Of a DNA stretch of 64,000 nt, positions 17,931 through 27,276 are shown piece after piece (position 1 is the stretch's first letter; every line of letters starts with the position of its first letter). The stretch is from assembly GCF_025263265.1 (NCBI RefSeq), contig NZ_CP079869.1:496001-560000 (forward strand), written 5' to 3'. The notes under the pieces were generated by a model that was not told where the DNA came from, searched no databases, and saw only the letters and a list, made by a program, of their open reading frames with translations. Both the position numbers and the translations under genes were made by a program. Origin of the DNA: Mycobacterium sp. SMC-4. Its GTDB lineage: Bacteria; Actinomycetota; Actinomycetes; Mycobacteriales; Mycobacteriaceae.

Positions 17931-18293
17931 CTAGATCGGGACGCAGTCGTCGCCACAGCCGGACGCCGCGGCACTGCCGGGTGTCGCCGGCCGGTGTAGG
18001 ACGGCGCCGGTGGGCCTCACGTGTAGCCCCGCGTCTACGGTCGCGTGCCCATCGACGATCAGCGTGTATCCCCCGTCGGCGCGCGGCGGCCACACCAACG
18101 TCACCTGTGGGTGGGCGGACGCGTTGCGGCGGGTGCTGTTGCCGATCGACCCGAGATGCAGGACATCCCCGTGGAGCACCGGGTCGACGGCGACAGTGTG
18201 GGCGCGGAAGTCGTCGCCGACAGTGACCAGGTAGGCGAACGTGAAATCGGCGAGGGTGTCCGCCAAGCGGTCGAGGTTCACCTGCACGCTCAT
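17931..18293 (-). CDS. Pyridoxamine 5'-phosphate oxidase-like (split-barrel) protein
   Basis: A 120-residue protein of the flavin/F420-binding split beta-barrel superfamily: FAYLVTVGDDFRAHTVAVDPVLHGDVLHLGS (read in parts), SIGNSTRRNASAHPQVTLVWPP, YTLIVDGHATV. The lengths and strand order match small mycobacterial PNPOx-like proteins. Cofactor and substrate are not determined. The C-terminus carries two Cys (GCGDDC). The ATG at 18293 follows a TACGCT -10 by six bases, so a leaderless mRNA is likely. It is convergent with the DUF559 gene and divergent from the frameshifted SDR. Confidence 0.78.
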   Translation of the reverse strand: MSVQVNLDRLADTLADFTFAYLVTVGDDFRAHTVAVDPVLHGDVLHLGSIGNSTRRNASAHPQVTLVWPPRADGGYTLIVDGHATVDAGLHVRPTGAVLHRPATPGSAAASGCGDDCVPI

Positions 18294-18299
18294 AGGCCG

Positions 18300-18305
18300 A
18301 GCGTA
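18300..18305 (-). promoter_or_regulatory. -10 element TACGCT of the PNPOx-like gene
   Basis: On the minus strand TACGCT is followed by six bases and the ATG at 18293, the leaderless arrangement. Confidence 0.5.
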
Positions 18306-18351
18306 CGGCGGCTCGGGGAACAAGAGCACAGCGCGCGTGGTTTCGCACGAC

Positions 18352-19169
18352 ATGCCTCTGCCGACACCGTCGCCCACCACCACCGCCGTCGTCACCGGAG
18401 CGTCCGCTGGGATCGGCGCCGACCTGGCCCGCGAACTCGCCGCGCGTGGCCACGGCCTGACGCTCGTGGCCGGCGGGAGGACCGCCTGCGTGCGCTCGCC
18501 GACGAATTGTCCGGCGCCGTGCGCGTCGAGGTGATCGCGTGCGACGTCGCTGACGCTGCTGCCCGGGCCGACCTGCTTGCGGAGGTGGACCGCCGCGGTC
18601 TGACCGTCGACGTGCTGATCAACAACGCCGGCATCGGCACCATCGGGCCGGTGGCCGAGTCGACACCGGAAGCCGAGGTGGCGCAGGTCCGCGTCAACGT
18701 GGAGGCGCTGATCGACCTGACCACGCGTGCTGTGCGGCAGATGGTGCCGCGCGGGCGCGGCGCAATCCTCAACGTCGGATCCACGGCAGGTTTTCAGCCC
18801 TTCCCCGGCCAAGCAGGTTATGCGGGAACCAAGGCGTTCGTGCGCACGTACACCGACGGGTTGCGCGGAGAGCTCGCGGGCACTGGCGTGACCGTGGCCG
18901 CGCTGCACCCGGGACCGGTGCGCACTGAGTTTCTCCAGTCCGCCGGCATGGACGAGGACACCTTCGCCGCGGCGTTTCCGAAGCTGCTGTGGATGCCGTC
19001 ACCCGCGGTGGCCAAAGCGGGCATCGACGCGCTGGCCAACGACCGCGGCGCGGTGATACCCGGTCTGCAGAACGAGATCCCGGCGCGGTTGTTCGAGTTC
19101 ATGCCCCGTCGACTACTGCTGCCCCTGTTGGCCGGCCGCCATCCCGCGCTGCGCCGTTCGCGGCGGTAG
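18352..19169 (+). pseudogene. Short-chain dehydrogenase, broken by a one-base deletion
   Basis: The N-terminal 40 residues (ATG at 18352; VVTGASAGIG, ELAARGHGLTLVA) are in one frame. The rest (RREDRLRALADEL, VDVLINNAGIG, GSTAGF, catalytic YAGTK, HPGPVRTEF) is in another. The switch falls at 18470-18472, where GTGGCCGGCGGGAG reads as if one C is missing from GTGGCCCGGCGGGAG; restoring it would give the usual SDR sequence VARREDR. All catalytic residues are otherwise intact and there are no other lesions, so this is a recent mutation, a sequencing error, or a site of programmed slippage (less likely). If intact it would encode a DltE/YqjQ-like SDR of about 272 residues. Confidence 0.85.
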
Positions 19170-19177
19170 AACAGCCG

Positions 19178-20368
19178 TCAGTCCTCACTGTCGCGCGGCG
19201 CCTTCGACAGCGCTTCGGCGGGCGCGTCATCGTCGGCCGAATCCGCGGCAGGTTCCTCGTCGGGTTCAGCCGGCGGGTCGGGATCGGCGTCCGTGGATTC
19301 CTCCTGATCCGAAAGTAGTCGTTTACCGGCGGCGTTGAGGAAGGCCAGCAACGGCACCGCCAGCAGCGCGCCGATGATGCCGGCCAGCAACGCACCCGCG
19401 GTGATCGCCAACAGCACCGCCAGTGGATGCAGTCGCACCGCGCGACCCATCACGAATGGCTGCAACACATTTCCCTCGAGCTGTTGAACGGCCAACACGA
19501 CCCCCAGCGTCAATGCCGCCACCAGGAAACCCTTCGACAACAGCGCCACCACGACCGCGAGGAAACCGCTGACCACAGCTCCGACCACCGGGATGAACGC
19601 GCCGAGGAAGACCAGCGAGGCCAGCGGCAGCGCCAACGGCACGCCGAGGATGACCAGGCCGATGCCTATGCCGACGGCGTCGACGAGGGCGACCAGGAAG
19701 GTCGCCCGCACGAACCCGGTCAGGGATCCGTACCCGGCCTTGCCCGCCTCGCGCACCCGCTCGCGGGAAGGCATCGGGATGATCTTGGTGACGTAGGACC
19801 AGATGCCGCGCCCGCCGTAGAGCAGGAAGATCACGATGAAAAGGATCATGAAGAAGGCGGTGACGATTTGGGTGACCGCCGTCGCGGTGGAGATGGCACC
19901 AGTGGTCAGGCGCGCCTGGTTGTCGGTGATCGCCGAGATGGCGGCCTCGGCCGCGCTGTCGAGTTGCTCGCGGCTCAACCCGAGTGGTCCTTCGGTGAGC
20001 CACTCGTTGGCCGCGGCGATGCTGCGGGTGACCTCGCCGCTGAGTTCGGGCAGCCCCGCGATCAGCTGCGAGATCACGAAGGTCAGCACACCGCCCAGCG
20101 CTGCACCGCTGACCAGCAGCACCGAGGCCACCGACAAACCGCGCGGGACACCCCACCGGGTCAGCCGGTCCACCTGAGGCAACAGCAAGGCGCACAAGAT
20201 GATCGAGATGGCCACCGAGACGACGATCAACTGAACTTGCGCGATCACCCAGATGGTGGCGACCACCGCCGCGCCGATGACGAGCAACCGCCACGCCCAT
20301 GCCGTGGTTTTGCGGACCAGCAGGGGAACCGCCTCCACAACCGGGTCCGAACCAGGGGTGTTGTCCAT
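19178..20368 (-). CDS. AI-2E family (PF01594) membrane transporter
   Basis: The 396-residue protein has about eight hydrophobic helices: three N-terminal (about 25-110), an amphipathic cytoplasmic section (115-160), and a group from 165 to 345 with [39 protein letters not shown] and [14 protein letters not shown], the family signature. The C-terminal 60 residues are strongly acidic and hydrophilic. Members export small molecules or exchange Na+ and H+; its substrate is unknown. TAACCT six bases before the ATG indicates leaderless transcription. It is convergent with the SDR pseudogene. Confidence 0.88.
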   Translation of the reverse strand: MDNTPGSDPVVEAVPLLVRKTTAWAWRLLVIGAAVVATIWVIAQVQLIVVSVAISIILCALLLPQVDRLTRWGVPRGLSVASVLLVSGAALGGVLTFVISQLIAGLPELSGEVTRSIAAANEWLTEGPLGLSREQLDSAAEAAISAITDNQARLTTGAISTATAVTQIVTAFFMILFIVIFLLYGGRGIWSYVTKIIPMPSRERVREAGKAGYGSLTGFVRATFLVALVDAVGIGIGLVILGVPLALPLASLVFLGAFIPVVGAVVSGFLAVVVALLSKGFLVAALTLGVVLAVQQLEGNVLQPFVMGRAVRLHPLAVLLAITAGALLAGIIGALLAVPLLAFLNAAGKRLLSDQEESTDADPDPPAEPDEEPAADSADDDAPAEALSKAPRDSED

Positions 20369-20374
20369 CGGTCC

Positions 20375-20380
20375 AGGTTA
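20375..20380 (-). promoter_or_regulatory. -10 element TAACCT of the AI-2E transporter gene
   Basis: On the minus strand TAACCT is followed by six bases and the ATG at 20368. The 92-bp spacer behind it (20369-20460) separates it from the end of the mrp operon and holds no other feature I can support. Confidence 0.5.
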
Positions 20381-20460
20381 TCCACTGTTTTCATATGCAA
20401 AACAGGTTGTGTGACAGCGTTATCGCGTTTGCCACGTCGGCGTCATCTACTCGCCTGGCC

Positions 20461-20997
20461 TCAGGACTGCGGTGCGGCGTCGGAGATGTCCGGCGGGTCG
20501 AACACGTCAGCCAAGAATCGCTGCAACGTATTCAACGGCTCGTCGACGTCGATCTCGTGGTGCAGCACATGCAGCTGCAGCAGATGTCCGTCGGGCACCT
20601 CGACGATGTCGACCGACAGCGTTCCGGGCGTCAGCGACGCCAAGTCGGCCAGGAGGACCCGGGCGACCGGGGACTGCAGGTACACGAATAGCTCGGCCTC
20701 GGCCGGGGCCACGTCCACCGGCGTGGCCAGGCCCCGCCGTGCCACGTCGACCGCGCCGCCCACCGAGCGGTGCACGAACCACACCATGATCCGTAGGGCG
20801 GCCCCGATACGCACCGGCCAGGGCCGGCGCACAGTCGGTCGCGGCGGACTCACGAGCAGGGTCGCCACCGTCAGCGCGCCGATCACCGGCGCCCCGTATT
20901 GCCAGAGACCGTCGCCTTCCGACAGCACCCACCACAGCGCCGCGAACACTGCCGTGCGGGTCAGCGCGACACGGACCACCCGTAGCGGCCGGCTCAC
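20461..20997 (-). CDS. mrpE: Mrp-type cation/H+ antiporter subunit E
   Basis: This 178-residue subunit has two N-terminal membrane helices (about 8-50), then the family stretch RIMVWFVHRSVGGAVDVARRGL and the cytoplasmic domain with LASLTPGTLSVDI, LQLHVLHH and an acidic tail. MrpE is needed for assembly of the multi-subunit sodium(cation)/proton antiporter. The start is the GTG at 20997, which overlaps the stop of the preceding large subunit (GTGA). It is the last gene of the operon. Confidence 0.9.
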   Translation of the reverse strand: MSRPLRVVRVALTRTAVFAALWWVLSEGDGLWQYGAPVIGALTVATLLVSPPRPTVRRPWPVRIGAALRIMVWFVHRSVGGAVDVARRGLATPVDVAPAEAELFVYLQSPVARVLLADLASLTPGTLSVDIVEVPDGHLLQLHVLHHEIDVDEPLNTLQRFLADVFDPPDISDAAPQS

Positions 20998-22790
20998 CAG
21001 AGCACCCCGACGCACAACGCGACCACCAGCATCGCGCCGACGCAGAGGATCGCCACACCGGAGACACCCCACCGGTCCAGCGCGGACTCCCACCGCGCGG
21101 TGACGGCATCGAGGCGGTGCCACACCCGCCCGGCATCAATCCATCGTGCCTGTTCGAGGTAGCTGCGTGCCCCGGCCCGACGGGCAGCGCGGGCGATCCG
21201 GGCCAGCACGGCCTCTTCCGGCACGATGAGGTCCCCGGCGGGCACCAGGGTGCCGTCCGGATGCGCCAGCCGCGGGGGCAGCATGTCGCGGACGGACAGC
21301 ATCATTGCCGCGCCGGCGATCAGCACCCCGATCAGGATCGGCCAACTGGCGTCCCAGACGGTGACGGTGTCCAGTCCCGGCACCCGGATCAGCGGTGCCC
21401 AGCTTTCGGCCAACACCCAGGTGGCGCCGGTCCCGGCGAGGGCCAACAACACCCAGGACGCCAGGGCGGGGTCGGGCCGGTGTGCCGGCCCGCGCCGGCC
21501 GGTCAGCAGCACCCAGCCGGCACGGGCGAGCAGCAAGGTCGATACCGTGCCCACCCACGGCAGCAGACTGGTCAGCTCCACGCCCGCGAAGGTGACCGGG
21601 CTGATGGCCTCCTTGGCGGCGTATTTGGCGACGGAGCCCGACCCCAGCGGAGCGCCGGCGACGGCCAGCGCCAACAGCGCCAGTACCGCCAGCACCAGGT
21701 AGCGGGCCGGGGCGGTGTAGTTACGGCGCCACACCGCGACCCCGAGGAACAATCCACCCTTGGCGACGCCGTGGTGCACGGCATAGACCACCGCGGCCAG
21801 GATGGCGGGCTCGGCCAGCTCCGGCTGGGCCAGCGCGATACCGACGAGCACGGTCAGAAATCCCATCTGGCTGATGGTGCTGTAGGCCAGTGCCACCTTC
21901 GGATCGCGGTGCAGCACCCCGATCGGCAGCGCCAGGAACGCGCCGAGCACGGCCAGCACCACCAGCGTCACACCCCAGCCCGGCAAGGCGACCTCGCCGA
22001 GCGGCAGGAAACGCAACCAACCGAACAGCCCGGCCTTGACCATCGCCCCGGACAGCACGGCGCTGGCGGCAATCGGTGCGGCCGGGTGTGCCAGCGGCAG
22101 CCACACATGCAGCGGCACGGTGCCGGCTTTGATCCCGAACCCGACGAACAGCAGCGCGATGATCGCGGCGCGATGCTCGGACTGTGCTACTGCCGCGGGG
22201 GCGTCGGCGATCAGTCCCCCGCCGGCGCCGACCACCATCACCAGCGCCGCGAGCACCGCCAATTCGGAGATCATGGTCAGCACCAGATACACCCGCCCCG
22301 CCCGACGCGCCTCGGCCGAGGTGGTGTGCACGACGCAGCCGTAGGCCGACAGGCTCATCACGGCGAAGGCGGTGTAGAAGCTCACGGTGTCGGCGGCCAG
22401 GAATACCCCGATATTGCCCAGGAAGCTGGTCAGCAGGAAGCCGCTGAGGATGTGGGCTCGCGCGTTGTTGCTGAACGCCACGGTCACCAGGGCAGCGCCG
22501 TAGAGCACCACGGTCATCAACACCAATGGCCGGGCCAGTGCGTCGACCTGCAGGCTGGTGCCCAGCACCAGCCACGGAACGTCGAGCACGCCGGCGCCCG
22601 GCCCGAGCGCGGCCAGCACTCCGGCCGGCACGGTGGACACGGCGGCCCAGCGGACCAGGGTGCGGCGCCGGTGCACGCCGACTCGGGTGTTCCACCAGCC
22701 GGTGGTGGCCAGCGCGATCATCACGGCCAGCGGTGCGCTGATCGCTGCGATCCACAGCGCGGTCTGCGGCGCGCTCAGCCCGGTGGTCAT
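20994..22790 (-). CDS. Mrp antiporter large subunit (third NuoL/M/N-like copy; TM5 glutamate absent)
   Basis: The 598-residue polytopic protein belongs to the complex I/Mrp proton-pumping family: GFGIKAGTVPLHVWLPLAHP carries the conserved TM7 lysine, and VALAYSTISQMGFLTVLVG is the family signature. In the TM5 segment the usual FFELL/FWELL glutamate is replaced (FYTAFAVMSLSAY, about residue 143), unlike both sister subunits. The C-terminal 120 residues add an extra helix and a soluble section. The ATG overlaps the upstream stop (ATGA). Whether it pumps or only has a structural role is open. Confidence 0.87.
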   Translation of the reverse strand: MTTGLSAPQTALWIAAISAPLAVMIALATTGWWNTRVGVHRRRTLVRWAAVSTVPAGVLAALGPGAGVLDVPWLVLGTSLQVDALARPLVLMTVVLYGAALVTVAFSNNARAHILSGFLLTSFLGNIGVFLAADTVSFYTAFAVMSLSAYGCVVHTTSAEARRAGRVYLVLTMISELAVLAALVMVVGAGGGLIADAPAAVAQSEHRAAIIALLFVGFGIKAGTVPLHVWLPLAHPAAPIAASAVLSGAMVKAGLFGWLRFLPLGEVALPGWGVTLVVLAVLGAFLALPIGVLHRDPKVALAYSTISQMGFLTVLVGIALAQPELAEPAILAAVVYAVHHGVAKGGLFLGVAVWRRNYTAPARYLVLAVLALLALAVAGAPLGSGSVAKYAAKEAISPVTFAGVELTSLLPWVGTVSTLLLARAGWVLLTGRRGPAHRPDPALASWVLLALAGTGATWVLAESWAPLIRVPGLDTVTVWDASWPILIGVLIAGAAMMLSVRDMLPPRLAHPDGTLVPAGDLIVPEEAVLARIARAARRAGARSYLEQARWIDAGRVWHRLDAVTARWESALDRWGVSGVAILCVGAMLVVALCVGVLW

Positions 22791-24280
22791 TGTCCGTAGA
22801 TCCCCTCGGTGATGAGGCGAGCCAGCTCCAGCGGGGAGTAGGGCCAGCCGGCGACCACGCCGATCCCCAGCACCAGCAGGGCGGTGGTGGCGGTCGGCAG
22901 CACCAGTGACGGTGCCGCCTCCAGACCCGTCAGGGGCGTCAGTTCGGCGGCCTTCGAGCGCTTCCACCAGAGCCGGTAGACGATCGGGAAGAAGTACAAA
23001 GCGTTGAGCAGGCTGGAGGTGATCAACACGGCCAGTATCCAGCCTTGGCCGGTTTCGACGGCACCGCCGGCCAGGTACCACTTGGACAGGAAACCGGCCA
23101 GTGGCGGGATCCCGACCATGCCGACCACAGCGATGGTGAACGCCGTCGCCGTCACCGGCATCCGGCGGCCTACCCCGTCGAGTTCGGACACCTTGCTCAG
23201 CCCGAGCACGGTGGCGAACAGGCCGGCGCAGAAGAACATGGTGATCTTCATGAAGCCTTGGTTGACGATGTGGGCGATGCCGCCGGTGGTGGCCAACACC
23301 GAGGCCACCGATACCCCGAGGGTGACGTAGGCGACTTGGCTGACCGTCGAATAGGCCAGCCGCGCTTTGAGGCCGTCCTGGCGCAACGCCTGGACCGAGC
23401 CGTAGATGATGGTCACGCTGGCCAGCACCGCCAGCGGGGTCAACACGCCGAGTTCCTCGGCCAGCTCGACGCCGTAGACGTAGTCGACGAGCAACACCAC
23501 CCCGAAAACGCCGGCCTTGACGACGGCCACCGCGTGCAGCAGTGCGCTGACCGGTGCCGGCGCCACCATGGCTCGCGGCAGCCAACCGTGCAGTGGGACC
23601 AGGGCCGCCTTGACCCCGAGACCGGCCAAGATCAACACGAAAATCGCGGTGGCCGTCAGCGGGTGCTGGTCGGCGAAGTCCCGCAGCGCGGGGCTGCCCC
23701 GGTCGGTGAAGTCCACCGGGCCGACCGTCGCGGTCAGCCACACCACGCCGAGCAGCAGAACCACGCCGCCGGTCAGGGTGTAGGCCAGGTAGGTGCGGCC
23801 ACCGGCTACCGCGGCGGGGGTGCCCTCGTGCACGACCAGCGGGTAGGTGACCAGCGTCAGTAGCTCGAAGAAGATCACGAAAGTGGTCAGGTTCCCCGAC
23901 AGCGCGATACCGCTGGTGGCCAGCACGCACAGGCTGAAGAAGCCGAAGAATCGGTTGAGGTGCGGCCCCTGGCCCAGGTAGCCGATGGCATAAATCGTGG
24001 TGAGCAGCCACAGCACCGCCGACAACGCCAGGAAGTACAGCGCGAACGGTTCCACCCGCAGAACCAGGTCGATGCCGGGCACGAACGGGGCCTGGAACTC
24101 GAAGCGTGCTCCTGCCGCGGCAGCCGGGATCAGCGCGGCGACCAGGACGACCTTGCCGATCGCGCCGGCGAGGTTGAAGGCGACGCGGGTGCGCCGGGCG
24201 CGTTCGGGGAGGGCGAAGATGACGACGCCGGGAATCAACGACGTGGCCAGCACGGCCAGCGGGAGCAGTGAGCCGGTCAC
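22787..24280 (-). CDS. Mrp antiporter large subunit (MrpD-like)
   Basis: This 497-residue membrane subunit is related to MrpD and NuoM. The key ion-path residues are present: the TM5 glutamate in IFFELLTLVTY (E139) and the TM7 lysine in GLGVKAALVPLHGWLP (K224). It also has ARLAYSTVSQVAYVTLG and the late GMVGIPPLAGFLSKWYL motif. The GTG start overlaps the stop of the previous subunit (GTGA). The family couples inward proton flow to Na+ or K+ export; ion choice cannot be read from sequence. Confidence 0.9.
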   Translation of the reverse strand: MTGSLLPLAVLATSLIPGVVIFALPERARRTRVAFNLAGAIGKVVLVAALIPAAAAGARFEFQAPFVPGIDLVLRVEPFALYFLALSAVLWLLTTIYAIGYLGQGPHLNRFFGFFSLCVLATSGIALSGNLTTFVIFFELLTLVTYPLVVHEGTPAAVAGGRTYLAYTLTGGVVLLLGVVWLTATVGPVDFTDRGSPALRDFADQHPLTATAIFVLILAGLGVKAALVPLHGWLPRAMVAPAPVSALLHAVAVVKAGVFGVVLLVDYVYGVELAEELGVLTPLAVLASVTIIYGSVQALRQDGLKARLAYSTVSQVAYVTLGVSVASVLATTGGIAHIVNQGFMKITMFFCAGLFATVLGLSKVSELDGVGRRMPVTATAFTIAVVGMVGIPPLAGFLSKWYLAGGAVETGQGWILAVLITSSLLNALYFFPIVYRLWWKRSKAAELTPLTGLEAAPSLVLPTATTALLVLGIGVVAGWPYSPLELARLITEGIYGQ

Positions 24281-25764
24281 AGCGCCACCCCCAGCACCCC
24301 GGTGGAGCTCAGCGCGAGTGCCGCCGAGGTCCCGATGCCCAGGACGGCTGCTGCGACGGCGGCCGCCAGGGCCGCATACCGCATCCTGGCCGGGTCCGCC
24401 GGTGATTCGTCGGCCGGCTCGGTGCGCGTCGCGCTGAACATCACGGTCAGGACCCGCCCGCTGTAGGCGGCGGTCAGCAGGCCGCCTCCGACCAGCACGG
24501 GCAGCCACCACCACTGACCGCTGTGCATCGAGGCCGTCATCAGCTGCCACTTCCCGGCGAACGCCACTGCCGGCGGCAGCCCGGCCAGCGCGATGGAGGC
24601 CAACCCGAAGGCCATCACCGGCACCGGATGGCGGGCGGCTGCGCCGCGCATCGCGGTGAGCTTGTCGGTGCCGTAGCTGTGCAGCAGCGCACCTGCAGCG
24701 GTGAACATTGCGGTCTTGGCCAACGCATGGCCCACCACGAACGCGATCGTGCCCTGCACGGCCATGGTCGCGACGGCTCGGGCTTCGGCGCCGGCACCGT
24801 CGACGAGTGCCGGCGCGGTCAGTGGGACCAGCAGCACGAAGTAACCGACCTGGGCCACCGTCGAGTACGCCACGACGCGCTTGAGTCGGTCCTGTCGCAG
24901 AGCGGCCACGCTGCCCCAGACGACCGCGATGCATCCCAGCACCCCGACCACCTGCGACACGACCAGCAGCGCAGCATCGACGGGCAGCGTGGTCCACAGC
25001 CGGAACAGCACGAACAGCGATGCCTTGACGACCAACGCCGACATCAACGGACTGACGGCGCTGGGCGCGCCGGCGTGTGCCGGCGGCAGCCAGGCGTGCA
25101 TCGGCGCCAGCGCGGACTTCAGACCCAGGCCCAGCGTCGCCACGCTGACTGCCACCGCCACGGTCAGGCCGTCCGCGGTCGTCAGCCGACTGCTGACCTG
25201 CTCGAGCGCCAATGACCCGGTGGTGGCGTAGAGCAGCGCGACGGCCAGCAGGAACCACAGCGATCCGAGCACGGCCAACAGCAGGTAACGCAGGGCAGCA
25301 CCGGCCGCGCGCGCCCCGCCCAACGCGACGGCACCCACTCCGGCCACTGTCACCAGTTCCAGCGCCACATAGGTGTTGAACAGATCAGCCGCGACGAACA
25401 CGGCATTGAGGCCGGCCCACATCGCCAACCAGAGCGGCCAGAAGAACGGTGTGCCGCGGGCGTCGGCCGACCCGCTGGCGTACACGGTCACCAGCAGACC
25501 GACCACCGCGGCGGTGGCCAGGAAAACTACCGACATCCCGTCGGCCCGCAGCCCGATGCCGACCGGCTCGGCCCAACCGCCCAACGTCATCGCCACCGGA
25601 CCCGACCGGGCCACCTCCAGGGCCAGCAACACCGAGGCCACGCAACCGGCCACTGCCGTCGGCAAACCCACCGCGAATCCACGCTGCGGAATGACCGCGG
25701 TGATCATTGCGGCAGCCAGTGGGACGAACACGACCGACCCGAGCAACCACTGCGCCAGGTTCAC
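24277..25764 (-). CDS. Mrp antiporter large subunit (MrpD/NuoN-like)
   Basis: The 495-residue membrane subunit has about 14 helices. The TM5 glutamate lies in YVALELVTVAG (E136) and the TM7 lysine in LGLKSALAPMHAWLPPAHAG (K216). VVAYSTVAQVGYFVLL and LAGLPPAVAFAGKWQL are family signatures. Its GTG start overlaps the mrpC stop (GTGA). With the two neighbouring subunits this makes three proton-channel-like proteins in one operon, one more than in the classical Mrp complex (MrpA and MrpD). Confidence 0.9.
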   Translation of the reverse strand: MNLAQWLLGSVVFVPLAAAMITAVIPQRGFAVGLPTAVAGCVASVLLALEVARSGPVAMTLGGWAEPVGIGLRADGMSVVFLATAAVVGLLVTVYASGSADARGTPFFWPLWLAMWAGLNAVFVAADLFNTYVALELVTVAGVGAVALGGARAAGAALRYLLLAVLGSLWFLLAVALLYATTGSLALEQVSSRLTTADGLTVAVAVSVATLGLGLKSALAPMHAWLPPAHAGAPSAVSPLMSALVVKASLFVLFRLWTTLPVDAALLVVSQVVGVLGCIAVVWGSVAALRQDRLKRVVAYSTVAQVGYFVLLVPLTAPALVDGAGAEARAVATMAVQGTIAFVVGHALAKTAMFTAAGALLHSYGTDKLTAMRGAAARHPVPVMAFGLASIALAGLPPAVAFAGKWQLMTASMHSGQWWWLPVLVGGGLLTAAYSGRVLTVMFSATRTEPADESPADPARMRYAALAAAVAAAVLGIGTSAALALSSTGVLGVAL

Positions 25765-26075
25765 GCGGGGTCCTCGGTGTCGGATTCGTCGGCCGGGCCG
25801 TCACCCGGCGACGGTGGCCGGGTCTGTCGGATCAACACCAGCGCCAGCCCGGTCACCGACACCGCGATGACGATGCCGGTGAGCACCAGGGCATGCAGCA
25901 CCGGGTCGGGCGGGTCGGTGCGTGCGGCCAACGCGACCAGGATGACGAACACCCCGGAACCGGCCACGTTCACCGCGACCACCCGGCGCACCGGGTCCGA
26001 GTCGAGCAGCATCCGGACAGATCCGAGCGCTATCAGGACCGCGCCGAGTGCGAGAAACCACTCCAGACGTGTCAC
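25761..26075 (-). CDS. mrpC: Mrp antiporter subunit C (NuoK-like)
   Basis: The 104-residue protein has three helices, matching NuoK/MrpC: VRRVVAVNVAGSGVFVILVALA, then DPPDPVLHALVLTGIVIAVSVTGLALVLI (read in parts), the conserved DPVxxALVLTGIVI signature. The acidic C-terminal tail is soluble. GTG start at 26075, overlapping the preceding stop. Confidence 0.92.
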   Translation of the reverse strand: MTRLEWFLALGAVLIALGSVRMLLDSDPVRRVVAVNVAGSGVFVILVALAARTDPPDPVLHALVLTGIVIAVSVTGLALVLIRQTRPPSPGDGPADESDTEDPA

Positions 26076-26983
26076 CGGCTGGGCTCCTGGGCCACCAGCA
26101 GCGCCGCCAGTGCGACACCGATCGACACCGCCAGCACGGCCTCCACGGCCACGACCGCGGTGCCGGCCCACGGTTCTTCGAGGGTGAGCCAGCCCGTCAG
26201 GGTGGCGGTGCCGGCGGCCAGCGCGACGAACACGGCCGCACCGGCCACGATCAGCAGCCGCAACACCGGGCCTGCCGGTACCCGCACCGAACTGGTCAAC
26301 AACGCCAGGATGAGCAAGCCGGCCACCACGGCTCCGGACTGGAAGGCCCCCCCGGGCCGCGACGAGCCGGCGACCAGCAACCATGCCGCCAGCAGCACCA
26401 GGACCGGGCCCAGTACGCGCAGCAGGACCATCACCGTCGGGCGCCGGTCGACGGGTGTGTCGACCGTGCGCAGGGAGCCTCTCGGGTGCAGAGACAGCGC
26501 GGCCACCGCGGCCACCGCGAGGACGACCACCTCGAGCAGGGTGTCGTACGCGCGGAAATCCAGCAGTACCGCGGTGACCGGGTGACTGACCGCCGCGTCG
26601 GGGATGCTGGCGGTGGCCTGCCGGGCCAGCGCTTGATCGCCGACCGGGCCGGCCGCGGCCGGGATCAGCACCACGGCCAGTAGGGCGCCCGCGGCCAAAA
26701 CCAGCACGGCCTGGCCGGTCAGCATGGCCCGCCGGATGCGCACTTCGTCGTTGTCGCGTGCCACCGCTGCCACCAGCAGCGCGCCGGTGACCCCGGCGGC
26801 CAGCGCGGCTTCTGCCAACGCCACGTCCGGGGCGCCCAGGCGCGCCCATACGCCGACCAGCAGTACGCCCATGCCCAGGAACATGGTGACCGAGGCGATG
26901 CGATCGGGGTGCAGCAGTGTCACCCACGCTGCCACCAGCACCCCGCCGCCGAGGGCGATGTCGAGCACCGCGACGGAGTTCAT
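26072..26983 (-). CDS. Mrp antiporter subunit: MrpA C-terminal/MrpB-type fusion
   Basis: The 303-residue membrane protein has two parts. The first about 100 residues match the DUF4040 (MrpA C-terminal, MbhD/NuoJ-like) unit with APDVALAEAALAAGVTGALLV; the rest matches MnhB, with LLDFRAYDTLLEVVVLAVAAVAAL, a RRPTVMVLL segment and the signature PGGAFQSGAVVAG. In classical Mrp systems the first part is the tail of the giant MrpA; here it is fused to MrpB and free of the NuoL-like part. The start overlaps mrpG. Confidence 0.85.
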   Translation of the reverse strand: MNSVAVLDIALGGGVLVAAWVTLLHPDRIASVTMFLGMGVLLVGVWARLGAPDVALAEAALAAGVTGALLVAAVARDNDEVRIRRAMLTGQAVLVLAAGALLAVVLIPAAAGPVGDQALARQATASIPDAAVSHPVTAVLLDFRAYDTLLEVVVLAVAAVAALSLHPRGSLRTVDTPVDRRPTVMVLLRVLGPVLVLLAAWLLVAGSSRPGGAFQSGAVVAGLLILALLTSSVRVPAGPVLRLLIVAGAAVFVALAAGTATLTGWLTLEEPWAGTAVVAVEAVLAVSIGVALAALLVAQEPSR

Positions 26984-27276
26984 CGTGGTTCGGTCTCCGT
27001 GCCACCGCGGGCGAGCAGTCCGGCCGCGGTGGCGCTGGCGGCCAGCGCCAACAACCAGATCAGGATCAGCAGGCCCACGGTGGCCACCGACCCCGCGGCC
27101 AATGACAGGCCGATGACCAGCAGGCCCAAGCCGAGGTTGTCGGCCTTGGTCAGCGCGTGCAGCCGGCTGCGGGTGTCCGGGAAGCGCAGCAGACCGATGG
27201 TGCCCAGGGTGTACATCGCGCAGCCGGCGACGATGAATCCGACGGTCGCCACCGTGGTCAGGGTTGCCACCATCAC
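26980..27276 (-). CDS. mrpG: Mrp antiporter subunit G
   Basis: A 98-residue, three-helix protein with the MnhG pattern GTIGLLRFPDTRSRLHALTKADNLGLGLL. It overlaps mrpF by 4 nt; the second ATG at 27273 is an alternative start. It is an assembly or structural subunit of the antiporter in the cytoplasmic membrane. Confidence 0.92.
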   Translation of the reverse strand: MMVATLTTVATVGFIVAGCAMYTLGTIGLLRFPDTRSRLHALTKADNLGLGLLVIGLSLAAGSVATVGLLILIWLLALAASATAAGLLARGGTETEPR

